From Nematostella vectensis (taxonomy: Eukaryota; Cnidaria; Anthozoa; Actiniaria; Edwardsiidae): 64,000 nucleotides of DNA. The stretch lies in the NCBI RefSeq assembly GCF_932526225.1, contig NC_064048.1, positions 9,386,515-9,450,514 on the forward strand. Direction: 5' to 3'. Made by a program: the position numbers and the translations under genes. Below the pieces are notes generated by a model. It saw only the letters and a program-made list of their open reading frames with translations, did no database searches and was not told the DNA's origin. Of this stretch, positions 32,683 through 43,819 are shown piece by piece (the first letter of the stretch is position 1; the number at the start of each line of letters is the position of its first letter).

Positions 32683-35394
32683 ATGTACTTGACTGACTTC
32701 AGCGCACTGCTGGCAATGCTCCTCTTCATAATGTACCGAACAGTACGGGGAGGCAGCCCTGTGACGTCACGGCCAGGCAGCAAGCTAATCAACCACGTGA
32801 TCGCATCTTTCCAATCAAACTCCTTTATCCAGTGCATTCAAGCATGCATGGGGACGCCAGATTGCTACAGCTACAACCAGTACCCCGGAGCTGGTCTTTG
32901 CGAATTAAACAGAGCCACGCACTTATCCCATCCATGGGACGTGGTGAGCGACCCAGACGGGAGTTACATGATCTACAATCTACGCCCCTACAGATGTAGC
33001 TACTCGCTTTGTCAAGAAGACGAGATGTGCGAGGTCAAGCCTGATGGGATGACGTATACGTGTCGAGTGAAGCGCTGTGAGTTTGAGGGGATATGTTTAT
33101 GCTGATTTTCACATCAAACAAAAAAAAGAAATAGATATTAATAAACAAGTGTTCCAGAAGATCGGAATCTAAAACCTTCAATAACCAGGGGCGGGGGACT
33201 CTCCATAAAAGTAGATGGGTTGATCTTTTAGGGTATAAACCTCTACTAAGTGCTATACCTTTGGGGGTCTCACGCTAGCGGATCATCACATCCTAATAAC
33301 AACAGGTCATGAAGGTGGACGAAAAGAGAAATGTTCGTTGAAGTGCTCCTTTTGACCGTTGCAGCATAAATCAGGCGATAAGTGGGTTGACCGGTTAACA
33401 ACGAAAAGAGAAATCCTCGTTGAAGTGCTCCTTTTGACCGTTGCAGCATAAATCAGGCGATAAGTGGGTTGACCAGTTAACAACGAAAAGAGAAATGCTC
33501 GTTGAAGTGCTCCTTTTGACTGTTGCAGCATAAATCAGGCGTTAAGTGGGTTGACCAGTTAACAATTCTACTACATATAGAATCTAAAGGCCAGGCTAAA
33601 CTAGGCGGCATGTCGAGCGCGACATGTCTCCTAGTTTAGCCACCCAAAGAGACATGGTAGCGCCGCCAAATCTTGTAGCAGCGACAAAGAAATGTTTCTT
33701 CGATAGCTGAGAAGTGTCGCGCCTTACAAAGTTTGTCGCGCACTACATGTTTTTGGTGGTGGCTGAACTAGGAAACATTTAGGAGACATGTCGTGCGCTA
33801 CATGTCGCGCCCGACATGTCGCCAGTTTAGCCAGGCCTTAATACATATATAATTTTGCTTATCTATTTACAGTTAACATATACGTGCGGTCTGAAACGTT
33901 TGATGACCCAAGCAGGTTGGAAAGTGAAAGTGAAAGCAGAATTACCGTTGATGGACAAGAATACTTCAATAATGTACGTAAAAAAATGGATAGCGTGCAA
34001 CAGATACCTATCTTCAGTAATCTACTTTATTCCTAGACGCCTCGTAATAGGTGCTTTAGAAATTCGGGTATTCCTTGGTGTTACGGGGAGCTTTGTTTTT
34101 GGTGCTCAAGGCCTTTGTACTCTATTTCATTGTCTCGTTCTAAAGTCTTTGTTTTTGGCTTTTGTTCCATTGTGTTTTTGGTGCTGATGCTCCGTAACAC
34201 CAAGAAACTGCCAGAAATTCACGTTTGCAAAAGTTCACGTAATTACAGTGCGCGTGCGTACAAACAACGAATTTAAATCGCTCCAATACCTATTTAATCA
34301 TCGCTATTTTTCGTTCTGTTTCAAGAAACAGCTGTTGATAAGGCTATGTTTTCTTCAATAGTGCGTTATCGGCCACTCTAGAACTTTATTGCAGCATTTT
34401 GGTTTCTCTCTACGGAGATCTTCACACAGTGAAGTCAATTGACGAATGACAGCTTGCCTTAGGCAGGTCCCTTTTATAGTGCGCGTTCGTGTTTAAGAAA
34501 ACGTTGTCGTTTTAGGGGCGGACCATTTGACTTTTGAGGGCGGTGGGGGGCGGGGGGTGATTTTGAAAAAAAAATCCTGCAAGCAACTGTTTGAGGAACA
34601 AAAATCCGTGCAACCCAACTCTGCGCCATTTTACATGCAAACAATTATGAAGTTATGAAGGCTGAAACCCAAAGTTGTGAAGAAGAGATGTCAAACGGTT
34701 TTAAGCAACATGATTAATATTGGTTGAATTCTAGCTACCAAAATGTCACTGTATTTTAATTATATTCGTGTTTGATGAATGACTCATTATAAGCGAACAG
34801 AAGGGAGGGGAAGTCGGAATTCGGAAACCGAGGTATCCATTTCCCAGATTTAAAGACTTTTTTTATTATTGAGGTCGTAACGGGGGGGGGGAGGGTTTTC
34901 TGAAAATTTTAGGGTTCTGAAAGAGGTTGGGGGCATATTCGAAAACAACAACACCTAATAACAACGTATGATATGACAGAAGGCAAGCAGGTTTTCTCCA
35001 CGCGAAAAAAGTACTGTTACAGCTCACTGAGACTTTTGTTCCATTCTTGCAGGCTGGACGAGGATGGACTATTGTTGTCTTCCACATGAATGGGACATTT
35101 CATTCAAAAAGTGGCCCATTCGACACTAGAGGTTCATCTTCTCACGCAAAAGCAATGGCCGAATACCTAACTAATCTCCCAAACAACACGCTGGTCATCG
35201 CTACTGTTGAAGTAACTGCCGACCTGGCCGGTTTAGCCGAATCCGCCTTGAGGAGCATAGGGGCCCGAGATCCGGTAACTCCAGGGTATAGGGAAGCGTG
35301 GTGCATTGTGGGATACAAAGGAGGGAATCGGCCATGGATCCGACAGGAACACTCGACAACTGACATCACGGAGATCAGCGTCACGGTGCCCTAG
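32683..35394 (+). CDS. PAN/apple + ILEI-domain secreted protein, copy B
   Basis: Exons 32683-33076, 33873-33973 and 35053-35394, with the same phases as copy A and again 278 residues. By my count it differs from copy A at eight replacement sites (exon 1: G to V, S to R; exon 2: S to L, G to E; exon 3: GGN to EVT, S to T) and three silent sites. The three adjacent changes GGN to EVT lie in the ILEI domain just before DLAGLAES. All splice sites and cysteines are kept, so both copies look functional. The 3' end has few 55-bp units. Confidence 0.8.
33318..33565. repeat. 82-bp tandem repeat, three units, copy B
   Basis: Same three units as 6277-6524, in intron 1 of the copy B PAN-ILEI gene. Confidence 0.9.
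33586..33841. mobile_element. MITE with long imperfect inverted repeats, copy B
   Basis: Same insertion as 6543-6814, with a deletion of about 15 bp in the left arm (GCGCGACATGTCTCC). Confidence 0.7.
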
Positions 35395-35633
35395 GAAGAA
35401 CAAGCAATCGACAATTGGCATCTCCGAGATCAGCGTCACGCCTGCCTTTCGTTGCCTCCCGCTGAGGCAGAACTCGGACGCAGCTGTTGGTCTACCTGTA
35501 GTTCCTGACTGTCGTGCCCAAGCTGCGCTTGTCACATAAGTCGTTGGTCGGACATGGCTATGGCGACGGCGCTGATTGGTGTAGTTATCAAGATTGACAG
35601 CACTGCCATGGTAACGATCTAAGAGAAAAACAA

Positions 35634-36180
35634 ATAGGGCAAAATACAGAGTATGTCATATGCACAAAAAATATGGCAAAAGCACAGAGTATGTATGTAT
35701 AAAAATATGGCAAAAGCACAGAGTATGTATGTATAAAAATATGGCAAAAGCACAGAGTATGTATGTATAAAAATATGGCAAAAGCACAGAGTATGTATGT
35801 ATAAAAATTAGGGGAAATGCACAGAGTATGTATATGTATAAAAATATGGCAAGCACAGAGTATGTATGTATAAAAATATGGCAAAAGCACAGAGTATGTA
35901 TGTATAAAAATATGGCAAAAGCACAGAGTATGTATGTATAAAAATATGGCAAAAGCACAGAGTATGTATGTATAAAAATATGGCAAAAGCACAGAGTATG
36001 TATGTATAAAAATATGGCAAAAGCACAGAGTATGTATGTATAAAAATATGGCAAAAGCACAGAGTATGTATGTATAAAAATATGGCAAAAGCACAGAGTA
36101 TGTATGTATAAAAATATGGCAAAAGCACAGAGTATGTATGTATAAAAATATGGCAAAAGCACAGAGTATGTATGTATAAA
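35634..36180. repeat. 34-bp minisatellite, copy B
   Basis: About 16 units of the array seen at 8863-9822 but without the three-fold higher-order pattern; variant units (TTAGGGGAAATGC) occur once. Long minus-strand frames across it are artefacts. Confidence 0.9.
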
Positions 36181-36649
36181 AAATGAACTAGTGCTGCTAT
36201 CATCGATGTTACGGTCTTAGTTTCACACTATCATTTTTCATTCAATGTACTATGAATTGAAATAAATGTTAAATTAAAGTTATTCTGTTTAGATTAATAA
36301 ATTAATTTTCTTCTCAATGTTAACGTCATTGAATATGACTCCATTCTCTAAAACGCCAGATGGCAATATTGATTTTAAATACTTGCAACTGAAAACTTCT
36401 CGAAGTATGGCATGTCTGATGCTTTCTTTGGGGAGGGGGGAGGGGTCCTCTCGAGGGACTAAACCTTTCTGCACCAAAATTCCCCTTAAAAACCACACAA
36501 AAGACTGATATAGTAATGCAGTATTTTAAGGAAACTGTTAAGACACACCTTCAAATTATATTTTATTTTCCGATCACGAGAGACCAATATCATGGTTTAC
36601 CTGTGTCTATCAAAATTTTATTCTACAGTGCAAAATCTGAGGGTCGCAG
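36181..36649. other. No gene seen
   Basis: Counterpart of 9823-10325. No coding signal. Confidence 0.55.
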
Positions 36650-37400
36650 CACAGGAGGCACGTGACCCCACCCCACCCCTACAATATCTTTAAAGTATAA
36701 GGAAATGACCAGTAGGGGCGTGGCTGTGCCCCCCACCAATATCTTTAAAATTAAAAGGAAATGACCATTAGGGGCGTGGCTGTGCCCCCCCACCAATATC
36801 TTAAAAATGAAAAGAAAATGACCAGTAGGGGCGTGGCTGCCCCCCCCCCACACCTATATCTTTAAAATTAAAAGGAAATGACCAGTAGGGGCGTGGCTGT
36901 GCCCCCACACCAATATCTTTAAAATTAAAAGAAAATGACCAGTAGGGGCGTGGCTCTCCCCCCCACACCAATATCTTTAAAATTGAAAGGAAATGACCAG
37001 TAGGGGCGTGGCTGTGCCCCCAACAATATCTTTGAAATTAAAAGGAAATGACCAGTAGGGGCGTGGCTGCCCCCCCCCCCCCACACCTATATCTTTAAAA
37101 TTAAAAGGAAATGACCAGTAGGGGCGTGGATGTGCCCCCACACCAATATCTTTAAAATTAAAAGAAAATGACCAGTAGGGGCGTGGCTCTCCCCCCCACA
37201 CCAATATCTTTAAAATTGAAAGGAAATGACCAGTAGGGGCGTGGCTGTGCCCCCAACAATATCTTTGAAATTAAAAGGAAATGACCAGTAGGGGCGTGGC
37301 TCTCCCCCCCCCCCCCACACCAATATCTTTAAAATTAAAAGGAAATGACCAGTGGTTGCGTGGATGTGCCCCCCAATATCTTTCTTCAAAAATTTTCACA
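36650..37400. repeat. 58-bp minisatellite, copy B only
   Basis: About 12 units built on AATATCTTTAAAATTAAAAG and GACCAGTAGGGGCGTGGC, with a variable poly-C run. Copy A has about one unit at 10330-10420. Frames rich in GGHSHAP and RPYWSF are artefacts. Confidence 0.9.
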
Positions 37401-38375
37401 CCCCCAGTAATTGGAGCCCTGCCACGCCTTAGAATCTTGAGATTTAAATTTAGTTTAATTGCCTGCGACCCGTGTGGCGTACGAGGAACGCCTGTCGAAT
37501 TTTTCATTTAAGCAAAATTGCTCTCAACAAACTAGCAAACAAGCATCGTTCTTATTACATGGAATGAAATGAGGTATTTCTTACAGCTTATGTTACCCCT
37601 GCTATATAACTTGTAACACCTATTTCTATATTCTGTTAACCAAAGGAGAAGGCCTTGAGAAGAAACTCGGGGAATAAGCTTATATGTGAATGTTAATTCC
37701 ACCACGTGCGCTTTAACCTTTTGTCTCTTGCCTACATTTGCTTTTACCCAAGCTAAAATTTGTCAACATATAGACAGTGAGCAAGATATTTTAAGGTAAC
37801 GTGATGTGTATTTATGTTTTTTTCATGATGCACATTAGAAGTTTTGTTCTTCGTATATGCACGTCGGTGTCTGACACGTCATGTGTTATGTAGTCCTGCG
37901 TAAATAAACAAAATAAAAGTCGAGGGATGAGGATGACTTTGTAAGACAGCGACTAAATGTATTTTTTACTCATTGTGCTTGATTGAATATGTCTATCATG
38001 AACAAGTTGCCATAGTAACCAGGGATGTCCCTAAACGCAAGATGGAAGTGAATTTTGTGGCCTTATGAACACTTTTTACTTGACATTCTTGCCTTTTTTT
38101 GCTGTGCCATATTTAACTGTTCCAATCTCTTAGCCTAGCAACTGGCAGAAAGGTGCCTTAGAAACCGCTTTGAGTAACACTGAATGTTGACCTATATTTA
38201 AGACCCAGTTAACTGGTTTTCTTGCTAAGTTCAATCTGAGATCATAAAGTGGGTAGAACTGACATACTAAACAACATTACATGTTATTTCTCATCCAGTA
38301 TTGATTCCACCAGAAAAGTTTTCTTATTTATTTCACTGAGATAGTTTATTGCATTATTTTTCAGTCATAATGCAG
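37401..38375. other. No gene seen
   Basis: AT-rich upstream region of the copy B dead TRIM gene. From about 37970 rightward it is missing from copy A. No promoter element can be supported. Confidence 0.5.
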
Positions 38376-38622
38376 TAGCTTGGGTAAACAGTTGGCAGAG
38401 CATTGCTTTGTATTACCTAAGCTTCTCTCCACTGTGTTCCAGGTGTTCCTGGTTCCAAATTGGGTTGAGTCGAGTTTGTTCTCTCTAGATTCTTTGGTTT
38501 TCCTCCATCCACAAAACCACTGAATTCAATGCTAAGCTGTGATCCCTTTTCTTGCTGCTCCCTATGCCTTGACCATGCTTTATCTGCACTCTTATTGTAT
38601 CTTACAAGGGTGACCAGCTTGA
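38376..38622 (+). mobile_element. tRNA-derived SINE (family 1)
   Basis: Head ACAGTTGGCAGAGCATTGC with a B-box-like GGTTCCAAATTGGG and a body (GGTTTTCCTCCATCCACAAA, GCTGTGATCC, TTGTATCTTACAAGGGTGA) that matches 58855-59155. It lies just upstream of the RING exon. Copy A has lost it in its deletion. Confidence 0.65.
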
Positions 38623-38644
38623 CAAATTTATTTTTATTTTTAGC

Positions 38645-40671
38645 ATGGCAGCCTCTGTGAATAGGGCCACAGACATGAGTGATGTCACTTGCTCTCTTTG
38701 CCTGGAGCAGTATAAGGACATACAAGTGCTGCCTTGTTTGGACAGCTTTTGTCGGCACTGTCTGGAAAGTCTGGTGGACCACAGCTCCCAAGGCTGCAAA
38801 CAATTAGGGGTACAGAAAAAGTTTAGTGTAATACAATGCTTGAAAGTGTATGACTGGTTTTGTCTGGGGCATTATGTAGTTTGGCATTATAAAATTCAGT
38901 AAACCCATTCCATTACGTACCCCTCCCTCCACAAAGATCAATATTTCTATGTTTTACATTTAATGCAAGCTGCGTTCTGTAGTCAGAAAAAAAGCTTGCT
39001 GAGGTACCATCCTATATTATACCTTTTATTTGGCCATATTTGCGGGGTTCTCACAATTCAGCATTCAAGCTGCAAGGAGAGTGATTAACTTTCTAAATTT
39101 CTGTCTTCTATTTTTTTATAGATTACTGTTGATGAAGCAGGGAAGTTAAGAAATAACAGCTTAAAAGAGAAGAATTCACTTGATCAAGGTAGTAAATCCG
39201 CGATATCCATCACTTGTGGAACCTGTCAAGGAGATCACTCTGCTGGGAGATGCACCTATTGCTGTGAATTCATGTGTAAGTTCTGCATCAATTCCCACAA
39301 ACGATGACTTCGTACAAAACAGCACAAGGTAATAGCGCTTAAAGAAGCAACAAGTTCTTCTGGTCGCCTGCTTGGACACTGTCCTTTCCATAAAGATGAG
39401 AGGCTCACTCTGTTATGTGACGAGCTCATCTGCCGAGACTGTGTGATCAATTCCCATCAAGATCATAAGTATAACTTCACTAGCAACATCATCGATCGAG
39501 AGAAAGAAGTCACCTAAGCAAAGATAAAGGAGGTAAAAGACAAGGAGGCGGGTTTATCCCAAGCACAGGCAAATGTTTTGAACGAGAAGGCTCGATTAGA
39601 AGCGTAAAGAAAGTCGTTGAGAAAAGAAATTGATGAATTCGTTGATGATAAGCTGGAGGAGATACGCAGAGTTCTAAAAGTTGACGTCATGTCTGATTAT
39701 GAAAGCAAGCACAAGCAACTAACTGAACAAGAGGATCAGTTGTCTTCCGTTCTAGCAAACATACAAAGTCGTATAAAGTCTGCTGATGAGATGTGCAGGA
39801 AGGGTACAGATTTTGATGTTTTATCCACAAAGAAGGAAGTCATACTGGCCCTTAATGCCATATCAGAGAACCCATTGAATAGTGGCCCGAGTGAACTTGG
39901 TGGTGTGACGCCTGCTAAGCTTTATGTAGACAAGAGCTTCTGGTTATCTATGACAAACAGTATTCTAGTTTACAACAGTCAGGTTGTTACTCAACAATGT
40001 GAACTCATCATGGGGATGGGCGCTGAACCTAGTGTGGTGTATTCCACATTCATATCCAAGACTACTGAATTCAATGTTGCCGTTAATGACAATAAAAAAA
40101 ACAAAGCTATAAGAGTCGAGTAGATGTTGAAGTCACTATCCAGAAGTCAACACCAAAGCCAACTGAAGTGATTCCCTTATCGGTGTCAACTAATGGGAGT
40201 GGGTTGTATAGTTTTACGTTCACGCCAACAGAAGATGGTGATTACAGTTTGTCTGTAACAGTGAATGGTGATCATATCAAAGGTAGCAAATTTAAATGGG
40301 CTGTGAAGCCGTATGAAGATCTGGTCATCTTGCGGGAACAGCCTACGAAAAACGATTTACTGGCTTTAGCAGAGCACGTTTCTTGGAAACTGGAATTACT
40401 TGCAGATGAGTAGTTGGCGAATATCGGGGTAACGCATCACCTAGATGGGGGGCAGAGGGTCTGGGGGTGGTCACCTGGAAAGAAATATGTTGCCAATGAG
40501 GAACATACGAGCTCTATCAGATCTTGGAAGGGTGGTGACGTGTTCAATGTGTTCCTCAGCAGGGATACACAGGCAGCCGGGATGATCATCTGTAATGAGC
40601 GCACGCTAGAGAGAGATGGTCTTGACTGTCCTGTTCAGTTCTACACGTATGGAAAATGGCGTCTTGTGTAG
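38645..40671 (+). pseudogene. Dead TRIM-like (RING/B-box/filamin) gene, copy B
   Basis: The RING exon starts at ATG 38645 and keeps CSLCLEQYKD and FCRHCLESL, but the last two zinc cysteines (CPQC in the intact gene) and the donor are lost. Exon 2 starts at 39122. Breaks: TGA 39305-39307 (shared with copy A), TAA 39515-39517, TAA 39605-39607, a 2-base insertion in an A run near 40093, and TAG 40411-40413. It does not carry copy A's 7-base deletion. A 9-base in-frame deletion lies near 40619. The fragments at 39617-40123, 40168-40413 and 40414-40671 are pieces of this gene. Confidence 0.88.
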
Positions 40672-41807
40672 AGCACTATTAAGCGAATATCTGTTTATGA
40701 TACTGACAAAAAAATGGAACTGACATCCGTTGACAATTCTAAAGACGGGATGATTTCACTTTATCGTCATCATAGTCACCGTCACTATCGCTCTTCATAA
40801 ACTTATCATCACCACCCAATTAATCATCATCATTATAATCATCATAAAACATCATAGGCAATTTGATGATTATCCTTATCATCAAAAGTGCTTTGTTTAT
40901 GTATTACATCTCTTTTATTTTATATTATTTTCAGTTTTAGGTATTTTCTTTTCGGCTTTGCGTCTTCCGAGCGCAGAAAACTTGTTTTTATGTTCCTGAT
41001 ATGCAGCAATTGTTTGATATGTATGCATTCTTGATATGTAGCAATCGTTTAGGCCAAGTAAAAGAATGAAAAAAGTGAAATAAAGTTTATTCATCATCAT
41101 CAATGTCAAATCTTAGGGTTTCATCATACAATGACTATGCAATAATTTCCGTTATTCATTGTTTATTAATACTAATACGGCAATGCTGTAGCACCTAATT
41201 TTTGAAATAGCTGGATAGATGTACTTCAAAATTGTATGGCTCTCGAGAGCCAAAAGAGCCCCATATGTAGCACCTACTCTATTATGAAGCTACTCTGCTA
41301 TTATCAAACATTGATTACGATACTAACAATGGTGGACCAAATCCACTATCCCCCTCCCGCTTAAGACTTAGACTTGGAAGAATTTTATGAGAGTTAAGAT
41401 CTACAAATCTTTCCATTATTTTTAATTCAGATGCGAAGGGTGTTCCAATGTTTCCGGGTATTTGGTTCGATTTTGGTTTGGGGTCATGTTCCGCAGCCTC
41501 ACTTTGAAAAATGAGGCCGCGGAGACTAGAACTAAAATTTTGACAGACGAGCAATCGAACATTGTGCAATGTTTTGACATGGGACTCGTGATCTCTCGTT
41601 CGGTTCTCGTGGTCAACAAATAAACAAAAGGAGTGCACAAGCAAGATTTCTGGAGCAAATTTCGGTACGTTTGAAAAAAATTTCACTCGTCAGTTACTTG
41701 GGACGAGTTACCACAGCTTTCAAAGAGTGTTGAACGGGCATTTAATAACAGTTTCAGACCGATTTTGCCGACTTATGAGCCGGGTCGGAAGCGTACCACC
41801 TGTACCA
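40672..41807. other. No gene seen
   Basis: Counterpart of 12965-14340, including the CATCAT-rich stretch (about 40760-40855). It holds the empty site of the copy A foldback element near 41557. Confidence 0.55.
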
Positions 41808-42512
41808 GGGGGTCGTTTCTCAAAAGTCCCGATAAACCCGGAAAGTCACCCAGTAAGCCCCCGATAAACTTTATGGGTGTTTCTCAAAACACCCGTTATT
41901 GTCGGGCCCGGAAAAAATCCCGGTAACTCGCCTGGTAACTTACGGGAGCTCAAGAGCTCCCGTTAACTTACCGGGAATTACTTTGAATGCGATAGGAAAA
42001 ACGATGTTTTTCCTATATTGTCAGCTGAATTTATAGATCAACTATTCATCTATAATTGGCCAAGTTCAACTATCCAATTTGGTGCTTTTTTTTCCCGATT
42101 TTCAAGTTGTGTCGAGTTGTAGTGAACTTTCATCACTTGAGGAAACCATATCACTGCCCTAAAAAAATGTAAACAACTTTGCGAAGGTATTGGAAGTTTG
42201 CTACAAAATGAGACTTTATCTACTTGTTCTTTGTCTTTTTTTCGAAAAGTGCCGGTACCACAGCAGTGTTTGGGGTACCAGTTGTCTACAGAAATCGACA
42301 AATCTAAGATTTTTATTGATATTCAATAATTATTTAGCCAATCTATTCATTAACTCTGAAAATTATAATTTGCTTATCGGGAACCGGTTAAAAACCGGGA
42401 CGCTACCGCAAGCTTTGAGAAACGCTCTTCCTCGCCCGGAAAAGTATCCCGAAAACTCTCCCGGTACACTAACGGGCCCGGTAATTACCGGGAGTTTTGA
42501 GAAACGACCCCC
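41808..42512. mobile_element. 705-bp MITE present only in copy B
   Basis: Perfect 18-bp terminal inverted repeats GGGGGTCGTTTCTCAAAA. The arms are full of CCGG/CCCGG and GGGCCCGG motifs and inner palindromes (GGGAGCTC AAGAGCTCCC). Copy A reads straight through at about 14347 (GTACCAACACACG), so the insertion followed the split of the copies, or is a haplotype difference. The open frame at 42190-42603 is not considered a gene. Confidence 0.85.
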
Positions 42513-42794
42513 AGCACACGTGTTATGGTCGCGTCTCCCGCATTGTAGCAGCTCTCAGAAGATTTCACCTGATTGTATTGATACACCACAGACAAAACAA
42601 TAGAACGGAAATACAATAGAACAGTGAGGTAATCCAGCCAATCCTGTTAGGCCTTACGAGCGGGCTGCTACATTACTGGCAGTCGATGGAGATTTCGACA
42701 AAATTTGGCAATAAACAAGCAAACAAGCATCCTAACTCAACGCCTAGATACTCTAGCTCACTTGGCTATGGACTGTACGGAGTTTGGGAAAACT

Positions 42795-43819
42795 GACCCA
42801 AGACGGTATGCCTTGAAGTTTCCAACAATGCACTGCGGTGCCTTTTCTTTCTAGCGACAGCACTGCTACAGCCTGTTGCTTACAACAGTTTTGCTTGTAA
42901 TTTACTTAAAAATTACAGCTTTTTCACATCTGGAGAGTGCCTTAGGACAACATAAAGTCTATTGGGGCATAATAAATGCTGTGCTTATGGATGTTTGCAC
43001 GCTGAGGTTGATTCAATGGGATAATTCCTTGTCTGGGTTTCACCAAGTGAGAAAAGAATTTTCTAGTGAATGGCCTCATATTCTCCAATGTGGGCCATCT
43101 TTGCTACCCAACCTTATTCAAAAATTGTTTTCAGGCTTATTCTGGGTAGCTTGGACCTGGAAATGTTTTGTTTGGCTTCGGGGCAAAGAGACTTATAAAA
43201 AAAACTATTATGATTCTGGGGGAGGAGATTGCCCGCCTGTCTGTCAAGGTGTTTCCAAGACTCCCATGATGCAGTGCAGGCATGCAAAATAGGCTAAACA
43301 TGGTGACTCGCTTCTAATGGAGGTAACACAGGCTATTCATACTAGTATAGTTAAAAAAATACAGCCTAGATAAACGAAAGACTATAATATTCAATTGATA
43401 AATCAGGTATTGAATCAGAGTAGGGTCCAAAGTATAAGTCACTGACCACGAATACATCCATCTCTTTCTCTATCAAAATACACACACAATCAAACGAAGG
43501 AATTCGAACCCATCTCGTCACATAAACAGGATAGGGTCCGGACACCCCCCCCCCCCCCACCCCTTCCTCTAGACACGCGCTTGGAGAGCCAGCAATTTTT
43601 TCCTAAATTGTGTCATATCAGTGCCCCCCCTCGCCTCCTCCGGAATAGTGTCCCCTTCCAGTCCCGAAATCGCTTTTAGAGAGCATATTATGTACAAAAC
43701 TGTAGTGCCGTAGTGTCCCCCAGTTCTTTCATACTTTGAAATGACTTGTAGGTGCGTGGCTGCGCCCGAATAGCAGAGCTCCCGCGAAGCGCCGCGTGAG
43801 CGGAGCCCCATACCTAATA
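42795..43819. other. No assigned gene; one unexplained open frame
   Basis: Unique sequence after copy B. A plus-strand frame at 42876-43292 (138 codons, containing FHQVRKEFSSEWPHILQC) lacks a convincing start or known domain. It could be a pseudogene exon or chance. A C-rich run lies near 43543-43565. Confidence 0.4.

Larger units (their letters stand above)
27234..42794 (+). repeat. Large direct duplication, copy B
   Basis: Second copy of the segment at the start of the window, in the same orientation. The coordinate offset drifts from 27233 at the left to 28165 at the right because of indels, array length changes and element insertions. The left end lies about 25 bp after a foldback MITE; homology could continue further left, because copy A is truncated by the window. 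The two PAN exons differ at 2 of 394 bases by eye. Either a recent segmental duplication or an uncollapsed second haplotype would explain this. Confidence 0.95.

Noticed and set aside
36623-37507. Several frames rich in Gly/His/Pro over 36.6-37.5 kb
   Set aside because: Products of the 58-bp array; absent in copy A.
42876-43292. 138-codon frame as a new gene
   Set aside because: No ATG in good context, no domain and no second copy to show conservation; left as unexplained.
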